Below are positions 36,135 through 45,266 of a stretch of 64,000 bases of DNA, piece by piece. The stretch's first letter is position 1. Each line of letters opens with the position of its first letter. Below the pieces are notes generated by a model. The model was not told the DNA's origin, did not search any database, and worked only from the letters and a program-made list of their open reading frames with translations. The position numbers and the translations under genes are program-made. Source of the DNA: Phaseolus vulgaris (lineage: Eukaryota > Streptophyta > Magnoliopsida > Fabales > Fabaceae); NCBI RefSeq assembly GCF_000499845.2, contig NC_023756.2, positions 32,797,406 to 32,861,405 of the forward strand. Reading direction: 5' to 3'.

Positions 36135-36939
36135 CTCAACTTTAATATGGGATACAACGCAAGATCAAACTTCATTCATATCCCTTTTGAGGCACTAAAA
36201 TAGTGATTCGCCAAAGGGTCATGCTCTCAATCGTTTGATGAATGCATCTACAAACATGGCTTCGTTCAATTGTGGTATTCAATTGTTCCTTGTGGGTTCG
36301 ATATGCATTGTTAGGGACAAACTATTACTTCTGGCGTGGTATACTTGTCATAAAATAGTCATCATTGACTCATCAAAATCATTTAGTTTGCTTTTATTTA
36401 ATTTCTTAAAAATTCATGGTACAAACAACCTTTTCAACAAAGGTTTACACATTTTCTTATATTTAGTGAATATTATACTTGAGATTTTATAATTGTTCCT
36501 TATGGTTTCAATATTCTTCCTTAGGGACAATTTATTACTTCTGACTTTGTACACTTGTCGTGAAATAGTCATCAACTACATGACCCGCCTCCTATTAATA
36601 TAGTCAGCATTAAATGGAGTTGTTCAATGGTTAATCCATCAGGAGGTGACTTTGGCTCAACTAGGCAATGTGAGTTGTATGTTGATTATGGTTCTTCCTC
36701 CTGATTTGTAGCCCTTGGTAAGTGTTATGAAGGGGCCACAATGTTACACAGTATGTCTCTTCCTTGTAATTTGATAAAGGTCATGGTGGACAAGGTTCTT
36801 TATGGTGATGTTACAGTTCCTGTGCCGACATCAGAGGTCACAATTGTAGCAGATACATTACATAATTTCATTTTCTAGCCTGGACATCTCGTGAGACGTA
36901 TATGAGAATTTATGGTATATCTTCGCACTAATATGATTA
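36135..36939 (+). pseudogene. CACTA element coding remnant (DUF8039-like), cut by gypsy
   Basis: Near 36712-36880 the plus strand reads VALGKCYEGATMLHSMSLP and VPVPTSEVTIVADTLHNFI, then a stop and PGHLV. This is the pattern VALGxV...GTTIH...VPVPTDEV...LVxxAL..FIAWPxHLV seen in plant CACTA proteins (DUF8039 region). The gypsy element starts at 36940. The downstream protease part of a CACTA reading is found at 49.2-50.3 kb. An imperfect repeat of about 80 bp (36282 and 36492) lies upstream. Confidence 0.6.
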
Positions 36940-37734
36940 TGTACCGCCCTGGAAGTCGGAAGTGATGACGTGGCATCCAGCTACAGTATAGGCGTGTTGA
37001 CAAGGCGCCAGGTTGGCAGAAGGGAAGGAAGTCGGGGGGCTCGTGAAGTCACCAGTTATTAAGTTGGCGTGTTCCGATCTCCAGCTTACCAGAATCGGCG
37101 ATCACCAGGTTAAAGACGAAGTCGCCAGATGTAGATTCAGACGACCTAGTCATTGGAGATCGCCAGAGCGAGCACATCGTCGAAGATGAAGGAGAAGCAG
37201 ATTATGAAGGCGGCCGGCGAGACCACAGGGAAGGTGTATGAAGGCCCCTAACTCGCCAGTTCCAGTAGAGATCGCACTCCCGAGTTAGCTATGCACTGGC
37301 AGTACCATGCATAAGTAACTTAGCCAAAATGAGAGTAGAAGCAGCGCCAAGTCAAGAAGCCTCCAGATGATGGCACGTGTACAGTTGGATGCGAGCCACA
37401 TGTCCAAGTCTATAACTGCCAGGAGAGAGAAAGTTACCAGGTATATAAGAGTTCTTAACGAACTTTCTGAGGTACGCACGTTCAGATTATACTCTTTACG
37501 CTTGCGAGTTATAGAGCTTACTGTGAGAGAGGATTTGCACGGTTCTTGTTCTCTTAGTATTTGGTGATACCGTCACTGACTTGGGCGTTGGAGTGCGATC
37601 GGCCGCAGCGGCGCCGCTCTGTTTCTTTACAGGTTCTTGAGGTGGATCTCGAAGAGGAACGGAGGTTCGAAGCGGTGCACACGTCGATCCTTGGACGATG
37701 CAGTTTCCAGCGTTCCGGTCAACAGGCAGGATCA
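36940..37734 (+). repeat. 5' LTR of the gypsy element
   Basis: TG...CA ends. It contains a TATATAA promoter box at 37442-37448 and many GATCGCC / GGCGATC words. It differs from the 3' LTR mainly by single substitutions (for example near 37052, 37077, 37398, 37610) and one single-base indel near 37303. Confidence 0.96.
37442..37448 (+). promoter_or_regulatory. TATA box in the gypsy 5' LTR
   Basis: TATATAA precedes GAGTTCTTAACG in the LTR. It would drive the genomic RNA. The same box occurs in the 3' LTR (about 48908) and in reverse in the solo LTR. Confidence 0.7.
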
Positions 37735-37756
37735 TCAGGCGCCCACCGTGGGGCCG
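37735..37756 (+). other. Primer-binding site of the gypsy element
   Basis: TCAGGCGCCCACCGTGGGGC directly follows the LTR end, the expected place for tRNA priming. GGCGCCCACCGTGGGGCC is common in plant Tat-type elements. I cannot name the tRNA with certainty. Confidence 0.65.
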
Positions 37757-38146
37757 TGTAAAGTTTGCTCCCATCCACAGCGTTAGTTCTTGGAGGTTTT
37801 CGAAGTTTTGCGTGGTTGTGTGTTGGTGCAACCATCGTTCGCTGTTTGTCTGAGTTTTGTTCGGTGAATTCGCTTTTTTTTCCACCGTTCGTTTCGAGTT
37901 TTGTTTGGTGAAGTGAGGTTTTCTGCTGTTTATGCGTGATTTGTTCGGTGGAGTTCGAAATTCTTTCGCTCGTTTGGTTGTCCGTGGGAAAGCGCTGGTT
38001 TCTGGTGAAGTTGTGGTTTTCTTTGAAGGTTTACGGTGTTCTTGAGTTTTCTTGCGCAGTTTCGCATAGTTTTCTCCGATTGATCGCTGAGTCGATCATA
38101 GCTGAAGTAAGTGTCGTCCGCTGCTTTCTGTGATTCGCTGAGTTTC

Positions 38147-38834
38147 ATGAGAAAAATGAGAAGCAATCGTTCAAGTCCAGTTGCGCCCGTAGCTGCTGAA
38201 GGCGCCGCTGCCATGACCATGGCACAGATGGCAGAGATGATGCGTTCGTTGCAGGCAACTGTGGAGGCCTCGCGCATCGAACAAGCGAGAATGCATGAGG
38301 ACCTAGTCACCTCTCGCGCCATGAATGAGGAGCTCAGCAAGGTGACTGAGGAGTTGCGTCAAGCTCTTCAGGAGCAGCAAGGGCGTTCTTCCGCTGAAGA
38401 GGTTGCGCCATCGTCGCCACCTCGTGTTTTTCCCATGCCTTTTATTCAGGCGATCACGGACACGCCCATTCCCGCGAGCGTGGTTCCGGTTAAGGCTGTT
38501 TTCACCGGCGTGGAGGATCCTGAGGCTCATCTCACCACGTTCCATACGCAGATGATGCTGTCAGGAGGGTCAGACGCTGTCTACTGCAAGATGTTCGTGA
38601 GTACGCTCCAAGGAAGGAACGGTGTTGGAGTGGTTTGTGAGCCTGCCTAACGGCCACATAACCAACTTTCAACAGTTCTCGAAGATTTTCGTCGAGCAGT
38701 ACATCGTGAATAAGGCACCGCCCAGGGTGTCTTATGATCTGTTTGATATAAGGCAGTACCAGGGAGAGTCCCTCAGAGACTACCTGAATCGCTTTGGAGC
38801 GCAGATGGTCAGATCGCCGGCTAAAGATTGAGAA
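38147..38834 (+). pseudogene. gag of the gypsy element, frameshifted and with a stop
   Basis: The ATG at 38147 begins MRKMRSNRSS. The first 150 residues are Ala/Glu-rich with a coiled-coil-like stretch (EELSKVTEELRQALQEQQ), and the capsid-like part begins near 38490 (VFTGVEDPEAHLTTF). The frame is lost at 38610-38617, where AAGG occurs twice in tandem. Capsid reading continues in another frame from about 38622 (LEWFVSLPNGHITNF, ESLRDYLNRF) and meets an in-frame TGA at 38829, after which the same frame runs on into the pol ORF. Full-length Gag cannot be made from this copy. Confidence 0.85.
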
Positions 38835-41800
38835 ATGCTGGTTTATGCATTCAAGAAGGGCGTGCTGCCGGGACCATTTTGTGAGGCCTTGATCAGGGCT
38901 CACCCTGCGACGTTTGCGGAAGTCAGGCGACTTGCGGTGGCTCACATCGCCGACGAGAGTGAAGTCACCGAGAAGAGAGCAAGCGTGGCTCCCGCTAGGC
39001 CACGCGCCCAGACCAGGATCCAGCCGCAGAGGGTGCTGGAGACAGCGGCGGCGGCCAGGAAGGACCAGAGGACTCGCCATCCTTATGATAGGAGGAACAA
39101 GGGAAGGAGCCAAGCACGCCAGCAACCAGCACGCCGGGAATACAATCGCCCGCCTAAGCACAAGTTTGTCATGGGACTGGCGGATCTGATCGCCATTCCT
39201 AACATATCTGCTAGGTTGAAAGCGCCTGAGAAAGTGGGCGACAAGGTGCTGGGGTCAAAGCCAGATGCCTGGTGTGAGTTTCACCAAGGCTTTGGCCATA
39301 CTTTGGACTCGTGTTTGTCTTTGGGATATCAGCTCGACGATTTGGTTAAGAGCGGGTTCCTAAATGACTATCTGCTGGACAGGAGGACGGGGGGAGCGTC
39401 GAGTTCCCAGCCAGCAGGTGGAGAAGCCCAGCAACACGAGATGCCTATCCACGGGGAGATCCACACCATTGCAGGGGGCTTCTCAGGTGGTGGATGCACC
39501 GCATCGCAGAGGAAGAAGTACGCGCGATCGGTGATGACAGTGGATATGTTTGAAGACCACTCGCCGGAAGTGGACATTACGTTCACCAAGCAGGATCTTC
39601 GGGACGTTGTGCCCCATGACAACGATCCCATAGTCATTTCGTTGGTTACGGCGGGAAGGAAGGTCCACAGAGTTCTGGTGGACCAAGGAAGCTCGGCAGA
39701 CGTGATGTTCTGGCCGACCTTCACGCAGCTGGAGTTGCCCCTTGACCAGCTAAGGCCCTATGGAGGGTGCCTATATGGGTTCGCTGGTGACCAGGTGGAG
39801 GTCAGGAGGTACATAGAGCTGAGAACCACGTTTACAGATGAGGCTGGTTCGAGGACGGAGAAAATCAAGTACCTCATTGTAAACGCCCCTTCGGCATACA
39901 ACATCCTGTTGGGAAGGCCCACGCTTAACAGGATAGGTGCCATACCATCGACCCGGCACATGAAGGTGAAGTTGCCGTCCATGGAGGGGGTGGTTATCAC
40001 CATCAAATCCGATCAGAAGGAAGCAAAGAAGTGCTATGAGAATAGCCTGAAAAACAAGAGGTCGGTGAGTTATGTGACAACCACCCCACCTCCCGGTGTG
40101 AAGCCCAGATCGACGGTAACAGAGGAGGCCGTCGGAAGAGATGTGGAGATGGTAGACGCTGAGCTGGGCGAGAGGAATGCTGGTCTGGAGGAGGAAGAGG
40201 CGCGGAATCGCCCTGAGGAAGCGAGAGAGCAGGGAATCGCCAGGGCGGTGATCACCAGAGAATCCAGGCCAAAACCCGTCGAGCAGTGGCTCGAGAAAGA
40301 GATCGGGGGAAAGATCTTTAAGCTGGGAAGATCTCTGGAGGTTGAGCTCCAGGACCAGATCGCCAAGGTGATTGAGCGGCATCTGGACGCGTTTGCATGG
40401 TCCGCTTCGGACATGCCCGGGATTGACCCCGACTTCTTGTGCCATCATCTAGCGATGGACAACTTGGTGAGACCGGTGCGACAAAGAAGAAGAAAGTTCA
40501 ACGAGGAGAGGAGGCAGGCGATCAGGGACGAAACACAGAAACTCCTCGCTGCAGGCCACATCAGGGAAGTCCAGTACCCTGAATGGCTGGCAAATGTCGT
40601 ACTGGTGAAGAAGAGTAACGGGAAATGGCGCATGTGCGTCGATTTCACCGACTTAAACAAAGCTTGCCCAAAGGATTCGTATCCTTTACCAAGCATTGAT
40701 GCCCTGGTCGATAGTGCTGTAGGGTGTAAGTTGCTGAGCTTCCTGGATGCCTTCTCAGGATATAATCAGATTAAGATGCATCCCCTGGATGAAGAGAAGA
40801 CAGCCTTCATGACAGAGAGATCGTGCTATTGCTATAAGGTGATGCCGTTTGGGCTGAAGAATGCGGGGGCCACGTACCAGAGGCTGATGGATCGAGTACT
40901 TGCACCGATGCTGGGGAGGAACGTGCAAGCGTACGTCGATGACATGGTCGTGACCTCGACGGAAAAGAGCAAGCACGTTGCAGACTTGGAAGAATTGTTC
41001 ACGACGATCGCCAAGTTCAGATTAAAGCTCAATCCGGAGAAATGCATTTTCGGCGTGGAGGCTGGAAAGTTTTTGGGTTTCCTCTTGACTGAAAGAGGAA
41101 TAGAAGCCAACCCAGACAAGTGTGCCGCCATCTTGGCGATGAGGAGCCCGGCTACGGTGAAAGAAGTCCAGCAGCTAACAGGTCGGATGGCAGCCCTATC
41201 TCGCTTCGTGTCAGCTAGCGGAGAGAAGGGCCATCCCTATTTTCAGTGCCTCCGGCGCAATAATAAGTTCGTTTGGACGAAAGAGTGTGAGGAAGCTTTC
41301 GTCAAACTGAAGGAATATCTGGCGAGCCCGCCGGTTTTGTGCAAACCACTGGTGGGAATCCCTCTCAGGTTGTATTTTGCTGTAACTGAGAGGGCGGTGA
41401 GTGCGGTGCTCGCCCAGGATCAAGATGAGGCTCAGAAGCCTATTTATTTCGTGAGTAAGGTGTTGCAGGGCCCCGAGATGAGATACCAGGCCCTGGAGAA
41501 AGCTGCGTTGGCAGTAGTGTTCTCGGCGAGGAGATTGCGCCACTACTTCCATAGTTTCACAATACTGGTGATGACTGACCTGCCCATCCAGAAGGTCTTG
41601 AAGAAACCTGACGTTGCGGGAAGGATGGTGAAGTGGGCTGTAGAGTTATCAGAGTTTGATATTAAATATGAGCCCCGAGGCCTGATCAAGGGGCAAATCT
41701 TTGCAGATTTCGTGGTTGAGCTCTCATCAGAGGCGACGCGAGTTGAAGGAGACGATTTCCGTTGGGTACTCTCGGTGGATGGATCGTCGAACCAGCAGGG

Positions 41801-43589
41801 TAGCGGTGCTGGAGTCATTTTGGAAGGACCCAACGGCGTGCTGATCGAACAATCTTTGAGATTTGCCTTCAAAGCCAGTAACAATCAAGCGAAATACGAA
41901 GCACTGATCGTCGGGATTTTGCTGGCCAAGGAGATGGGAGCTAGGGTGCTGATGGCTAAGAGTGACTCGCTGCTGGTCACGGGGCAAGTAACAGGCGAGT
42001 TCCAGGCTAAAGACCCACAAATGGCGGCTTACTTGGCGTATGTACAGGAATTGAAGAGTTCCTTTGCCTCCTTCGAAGTAGTGCATGTGCCCAGAGAGCA
42101 GAATGCCCGAGCTGACTTGCTAGCCAAGCTCGCCAGTTCAGGCAAGGGGGGTAGGCAGAGGACGGTGATTCAAGAAACTCTGAAGACGCCAAGAGCATTT
42201 GTGGCAGATCACCTAGTTCTTCAGATAAGCAAGTCGACGGAAAAGGCAGCGAGAAGCCATAAGTCCTTGACGCAAGAAACTCTCAGATCGCCGAGAATTA
42301 GAGCATGTCGAGGAGAGAAGGTGAGCATGACGCAGGTATGTGCCATCCATGAGCCAGATACCTGGATAACACAGTACAAGCGATGCCTCGCAGATGGCCT
42401 CCTCCCACTGGATCCGACAGAAGCTAGGAAGGTAAAGAAAAATTCCAGCAAGTACACATTGATTGATGGCGATCTGTACAGGTTTGGGTTCACTCACCCA
42501 CTCCTGGAATGCGTACACGGCGAGAAGTGCACGAGGATCATGGCAGAGCTCCACGAGGGTATATGCGGAAGCCATGTTGGGGGTCGAGCTCTGGCCGCGA
42601 GGACTCTCCGTGCAGGCTACTACTGGCCATCGATGAGAGAAGATTGCAAGAAGTATGCCCAGTGTTGCAAACAATGCCAACAGCACGCCGATTGGCACAA
42701 GGCACCTCCCGAGGAGTTGAAGTCGATCTATAGCCCTTGGCCGTTTCATACTTGGGGAATCGACATCCTGGGACCTTTCCCGCTGGCGGTCAGGCAGATG
42801 AAGTACTTGGTGGTGGCGATTGAGTATTTCACCAAGTGGATTGAAGCAGAACCAGTGGCCCAGATCACCGCACACAAGATCGAAGGTTTCGTGTGGAAGA
42901 ACATCGTGTGCCGGTTCGGAGTGCCTAAACGCCTGCTGTCGGATAATGGGATTCAGTTTGCAAGCCACCTGTTGAAGAAGCTTTGCGAAGGAGTGGGAAT
43001 TCAACAAGTGTTTGCATCCGTCGAGCACCCTCAGACAAATGGCCAGGTGGAGTCAGCTAATCGGGTGTTGTTGAGAGGTTTGAAGAGAAGGCTTGAGAAA
43101 GCCAAGGGAAGTTGGGCTGAGGAGGTGCCCCGTATAGTCTGGGCATACCATACCACCGAGCAGTCGGGAACCCACGAGACCCCGTTCAGCTTGGTCTATG
43201 GGTGTGATGCCATGATTCCAGTGGAGATCCAGGAGAGCTCGCCGAGATTCCAGAACTTCGTAGAGGAAGACTCGAATGAAGAGAGAAGGCTGAACCTGGA
43301 TCTACTGGATGAGGTCAGGGAAGAGGCGAGGTTGAAGGCTGAGGCGGTGAAGAGGAGGATCGAACGAAGATACAACTCGAAGGTGATGCCAAGGCAGTTT
43401 AGAGAGGGCGATCTGGTGATGAGGAAGGCCCACCAGTACGAGATGGAGAATAAACTGTCACCCAAGTGGACTGGACCATTCAGAATAACCGAGGCGCTCG
43501 GGAACGGCGCTTACCGCTTAGAGACGCTGGAAGGAGGGGCGATTCCTCGCACCTGGAACGCCACACACCTGAAGTTGTACTATAGTTAA
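38835..43589 (+). CDS. Gypsy gag C-terminus plus pol polyprotein (1584 aa)
   Basis: One uninterrupted frame. The first 120 residues finish gag. A Cys/His-poor WCEFHQGFGHTLDSC stretch near residue 140 takes the knuckle position. Protease has D283-Q-G in LVDQGSSADV, the Tat variant of D-S/T-G. RT motifs include VLVKKSNGKWRMCVDFTDLN and Y700-V-D-D. RNase H 1 spans about 820-960. A second, archaeal-type RNase H starts at WVLSVDGSS (D982) and reaches ARADLLAKLAS. Integrase has the HHCC finger (about 1240-1285, ending CKQC) and catalytic D1310, D1370, E1406, with the last two separated by 35 residues (DD35E). There is no chromodomain. It ends ATHLKLYYS. All catalytic residues I can check are present. 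A start at ATG 38835 is only the first after a TGA. Normally it would be read through from gag. Confidence 0.93.
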   Translation: MLVYAFKKGVLPGPFCEALIRAHPATFAEVRRLAVAHIADESEVTEKRASVAPARPRAQTRIQPQRVLETAAAARKDQRTRHPYDRRNKGRSQARQQPARREYNRPPKHKFVMGLADLIAIPNISARLKAPEKVGDKVLGSKPDAWCEFHQGFGHTLDSCLSLGYQLDDLVKSGFLNDYLLDRRTGGASSSQPAGGEAQQHEMPIHGEIHTIAGGFSGGGCTASQRKKYARSVMTVDMFEDHSPEVDITFTKQDLRDVVPHDNDPIVISLVTAGRKVHRVLVDQGSSADVMFWPTFTQLELPLDQLRPYGGCLYGFAGDQVEVRRYIELRTTFTDEAGSRTEKIKYLIVNAPSAYNILLGRPTLNRIGAIPSTRHMKVKLPSMEGVVITIKSDQKEAKKCYENSLKNKRSVSYVTTTPPPGVKPRSTVTEEAVGRDVEMVDAELGERNAGLEEEEARNRPEEAREQGIARAVITRESRPKPVEQWLEKEIGGKIFKLGRSLEVELQDQIAKVIERHLDAFAWSASDMPGIDPDFLCHHLAMDNLVRPVRQRRRKFNEERRQAIRDETQKLLAAGHIREVQYPEWLANVVLVKKSNGKWRMCVDFTDLNKACPKDSYPLPSIDALVDSAVGCKLLSFLDAFSGYNQIKMHPLDEEKTAFMTERSCYCYKVMPFGLKNAGATYQRLMDRVLAPMLGRNVQAYVDDMVVTSTEKSKHVADLEELFTTIAKFRLKLNPEKCIFGVEAGKFLGFLLTERGIEANPDKCAAILAMRSPATVKEVQQLTGRMAALSRFVSASGEKGHPYFQCLRRNNKFVWTKECEEAFVKLKEYLASPPVLCKPLVGIPLRLYFAVTERAVSAVLAQDQDEAQKPIYFVSKVLQGPEMRYQALEKAALAVVFSARRLRHYFHSFTILVMTDLPIQKVLKKPDVAGRMVKWAVELSEFDIKYEPRGLIKGQIFADFVVELSSEATRVEGDDFRWVLSVDGSSNQQGSGAGVILEGPNGVLIEQSLRFAFKASNNQAKYEALIVGILLAKEMGARVLMAKSDSLLVTGQVTGEFQAKDPQMAAYLAYVQELKSSFASFEVVHVPREQNARADLLAKLASSGKGGRQRTVIQETLKTPRAFVADHLVLQISKSTEKAARSHKSLTQETLRSPRIRACRGEKVSMTQVCAIHEPDTWITQYKRCLADGLLPLDPTEARKVKKNSSKYTLIDGDLYRFGFTHPLLECVHGEKCTRIMAELHEGICGSHVGGRALAARTLRAGYYWPSMREDCKKYAQCCKQCQQHADWHKAPPEELKSIYSPWPFHTWGIDILGPFPLAVRQMKYLVVAIEYFTKWIEAEPVAQITAHKIEGFVWKNIVCRFGVPKRLLSDNGIQFASHLLKKLCEGVGIQQVFASVEHPQTNGQVESANRVLLRGLKRRLEKAKGSWAEEVPRIVWAYHTTEQSGTHETPFSLVYGCDAMIPVEIQESSPRFQNFVEEDSNEERRLNLDLLDEVREEARLKAEAVKRRIERRYNSKVMPRQFREGDLVMRKAHQYEMENKLSPKWTGPFRITEALGNGAYRLETLEGGAIPRTWNATHLKLYYS

Positions 43590-43833
43590 GAGCTTTGTAA
43601 GTAAAGACAAACACAAAGTTATATTACAATGTCTCTGATAAAACAGTTTGAAGGGGGCACTCTTTTTTCCCTAAGGAGGGTTTTTAATGAGGCCACCCAA
43701 TAAAAGAAGAGTTTTCGAAGTATAAGGCGTTTTCAGATTGCATGTGTGCTATTTTCCAAAAGTTTTGAAGAAAGACCTTGTCACTTGTACGTGACTCAAG
43801 GCAAGTAAAGATATATCGCGTGCTTTCTAAAAA
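43590..43833 (+). other. Gypsy 3' untranslated leader before the repeat arrays
   Basis: Non-coding. A GAAGGGGGCACTC purine-rich patch at about 43651 may be an internal PPT-like sequence. No ORF. Confidence 0.4.
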
Positions 43834-44116
43834 GTTTTAAGTCCTCATCGTTTTTCGGCGATTGGAGGCACCAGTTAAAGTTTTTAAGTCCTCATCGTTT
43901 TTCGGCGATTGGAGGCACCAGTTAAAGTTTTTAAGTCCTCATCGTTTTTCGGCGATTGGAGGCACCAGTTAAAGTTTTTAAGTCCTCATCGTTTTTCGGC
44001 GATTGGAGGCATCAGTTAAAGTTTTTAAGTCCTCATCGTTTTTCGGCGATTGGAGGCATCAGTTAAAGTTTTTAAGTCCTCATCGTTTTTCGGCGATCGG
44101 AGGCACCAGTTAAAAG
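43834..44116 (+). repeat. Tandem array, 47-bp unit x 6
   Basis: The unit TTTTTAAGTCCTCATCGTTT... ends GGAGGCACCAGTTAAAG. Copies of GTCCTCATCG start at 43841, 43888, 43935, 43982, 44029 and 44076, exactly 47 bp apart, with one or two substitutions between copies. Confidence 0.95.
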
Positions 44117-44149
44117 ACCTTAACGCCCTCGCGCGTCCTGAGGCAAGTA

Positions 44150-44370
44150 AAAGACCTCCTCGCCGTCGAGCGAGTGCAGGCAAGAAAGAGAAAAGGTCCT
44201 CCGTGTTTCTGGGGGCGAGAAGATGTAACCCCTGGGGCAATGTAGAGGCAAGTGAAAAGTCCTCAGTGTTTCTGGGGGCGAGAAGATGTAACCCCTGGGG
44301 CAATGTAGAGGCAAGCAAAAGTCCTCCGTGTTCTGGGGGCGAGAAGATGTAACCCCTGGGGCAATGTAGA
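44150..44370 (+). repeat. Tandem array, about 62-bp unit x 3
   Basis: Unit: CCTCxGTGTTTCTGGGGGCG, AGAAGATGTAACCCCTGGGG, CAATGTAGAGGCAAG. Copies start at about 44197, 44260 and 44322. The third is one base shorter in the T-run. Confidence 0.9.
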
Positions 44371-44530
44371 GGCGAGTTAAAGACCTTCTCGCCGATGAGC
44401 GAGTTCAGGCGAGTTTAAAGACCTTCTCGCCGATGAGCGAGTTCAGGCGAGTTTAAAGACCTTCTCGCCGATGAGCGAGTTCAGGCGAGTTCAAAGACCT
44501 TCTCGCCTACATGCGAGCTTGGGCAAGATA
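44371..44530 (+). repeat. Tandem array, 38-bp unit x about 4
   Basis: The unit AAAGACCTTCTCGCCGATGA...GCGAGTTCAGGCGAGTTT has GTTCAGGC at 44403, 44441 and 44479, 38 bp apart, and a diverged fourth copy. The three arrays lie end to end with similar GAGGC/AGTTAAAG junctions. Confidence 0.9.
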
Positions 44531-45266
44531 AAATCCTTCTCGTCTCGAACGAGTTCAGGTATGGTGCAGAGGGTGGAAGAAGTTTGGAAGGTGGCTAAGG
44601 TAGGTTCGAAGAGAACGCCTAATCACCCGGTCTTTCGTTCTGAGGTTCTGGGAGGCAAAGAAGGGTCCCAAAAGGCGTTTCTACCCCCAGATAAAGAAAC
44701 AATGGCCAAGGCGTGAAGCCAGAAAGAAGCTGATCGCCAAGAGTCTCTGGCGACCAGGAAAGGTTCAAACATCGGCGAGAACGTTAAAAGACCCGTTTCG
44801 ATGGAGCAGATCGGGTGAAGCAGTGTTTAAGCCAGTAGCTGATTTAAAGTCTGTTGCTTGAAGACTGTTTCTTACGTTAAGGTTAGTTGCCTTAAGATTA
44901 CAAGTTGATTAAAGTGATTATTGCTTAAGTTTGAAGTGGTTCGAAGCAGTTAAGTCAAAAGCCGTGTTTACAAAATCGTTAAGTTAAATCCGATAAAGTT
45001 AAGCAAGCAAGGAAAGTTGAAGCGAGTGAAGAAGTTATAAAAGGGAAAACGAAAACCTTTGTCATTAACAGACAGCAATGAATAACAGTTCAGAACGCAT
45101 ATACGAGGGACATAAAAGTTTGTTACAAGTTATAATACAAGGGAAAGCACGAAGGTAGTAGATGGAGAAGGATTGATTAATCTTCAGCAGGAACGACTTT
45201 TCCATCCACCACTTCATTGTTCAGCGACACCATGCTGAGATCCAGGTCGGGGAATAGGCAAGCAAA
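44531..45266 (+). other. Gypsy internal spacer between arrays and antisense gene
   Basis: No convincing gene. A plus-strand frame (44471-44716) begins in the array. The 44860-45010 stretch has AAGTT-rich sequence. On the antisense strand this is the 3' flank of the antisense gene, and no clear polyadenylation signal is evident. Confidence 0.4.

Noticed and set aside
37496..37885. Minus-strand 129-aa frame across the gypsy 5' LTR
   Set aside because: The same LTR sequence gives similar frames in the solo LTR. Non-coding LTR and leader.
38532..39161. Minus-strand frame of 209 aa opposite gag
   Set aside because: Low-complexity shadow of gag, no motif.
39771..40448. Long minus-strand frame (225 aa) opposite gypsy pol
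   Set aside because: It overlaps the protease-RT coding strand, has no motif, and its openness is explained by codon bias of the sense frame.
42213..43028. Minus-strand frame of 271 aa opposite the integrase
   Set aside because: Shadow of the integrase frame. No domain and no splice or promoter support, unlike the antisense gene at 45-48 kb.
44025..44352. Frames on both strands in the gypsy tandem arrays
   Set aside because: Made only of array units, so the open frames follow from the repeat composition.
43834..44530. CRISPR-like regular repeats
   Set aside because: Contiguous tandem repeats without unique spacers, in a plant retrotransposon.
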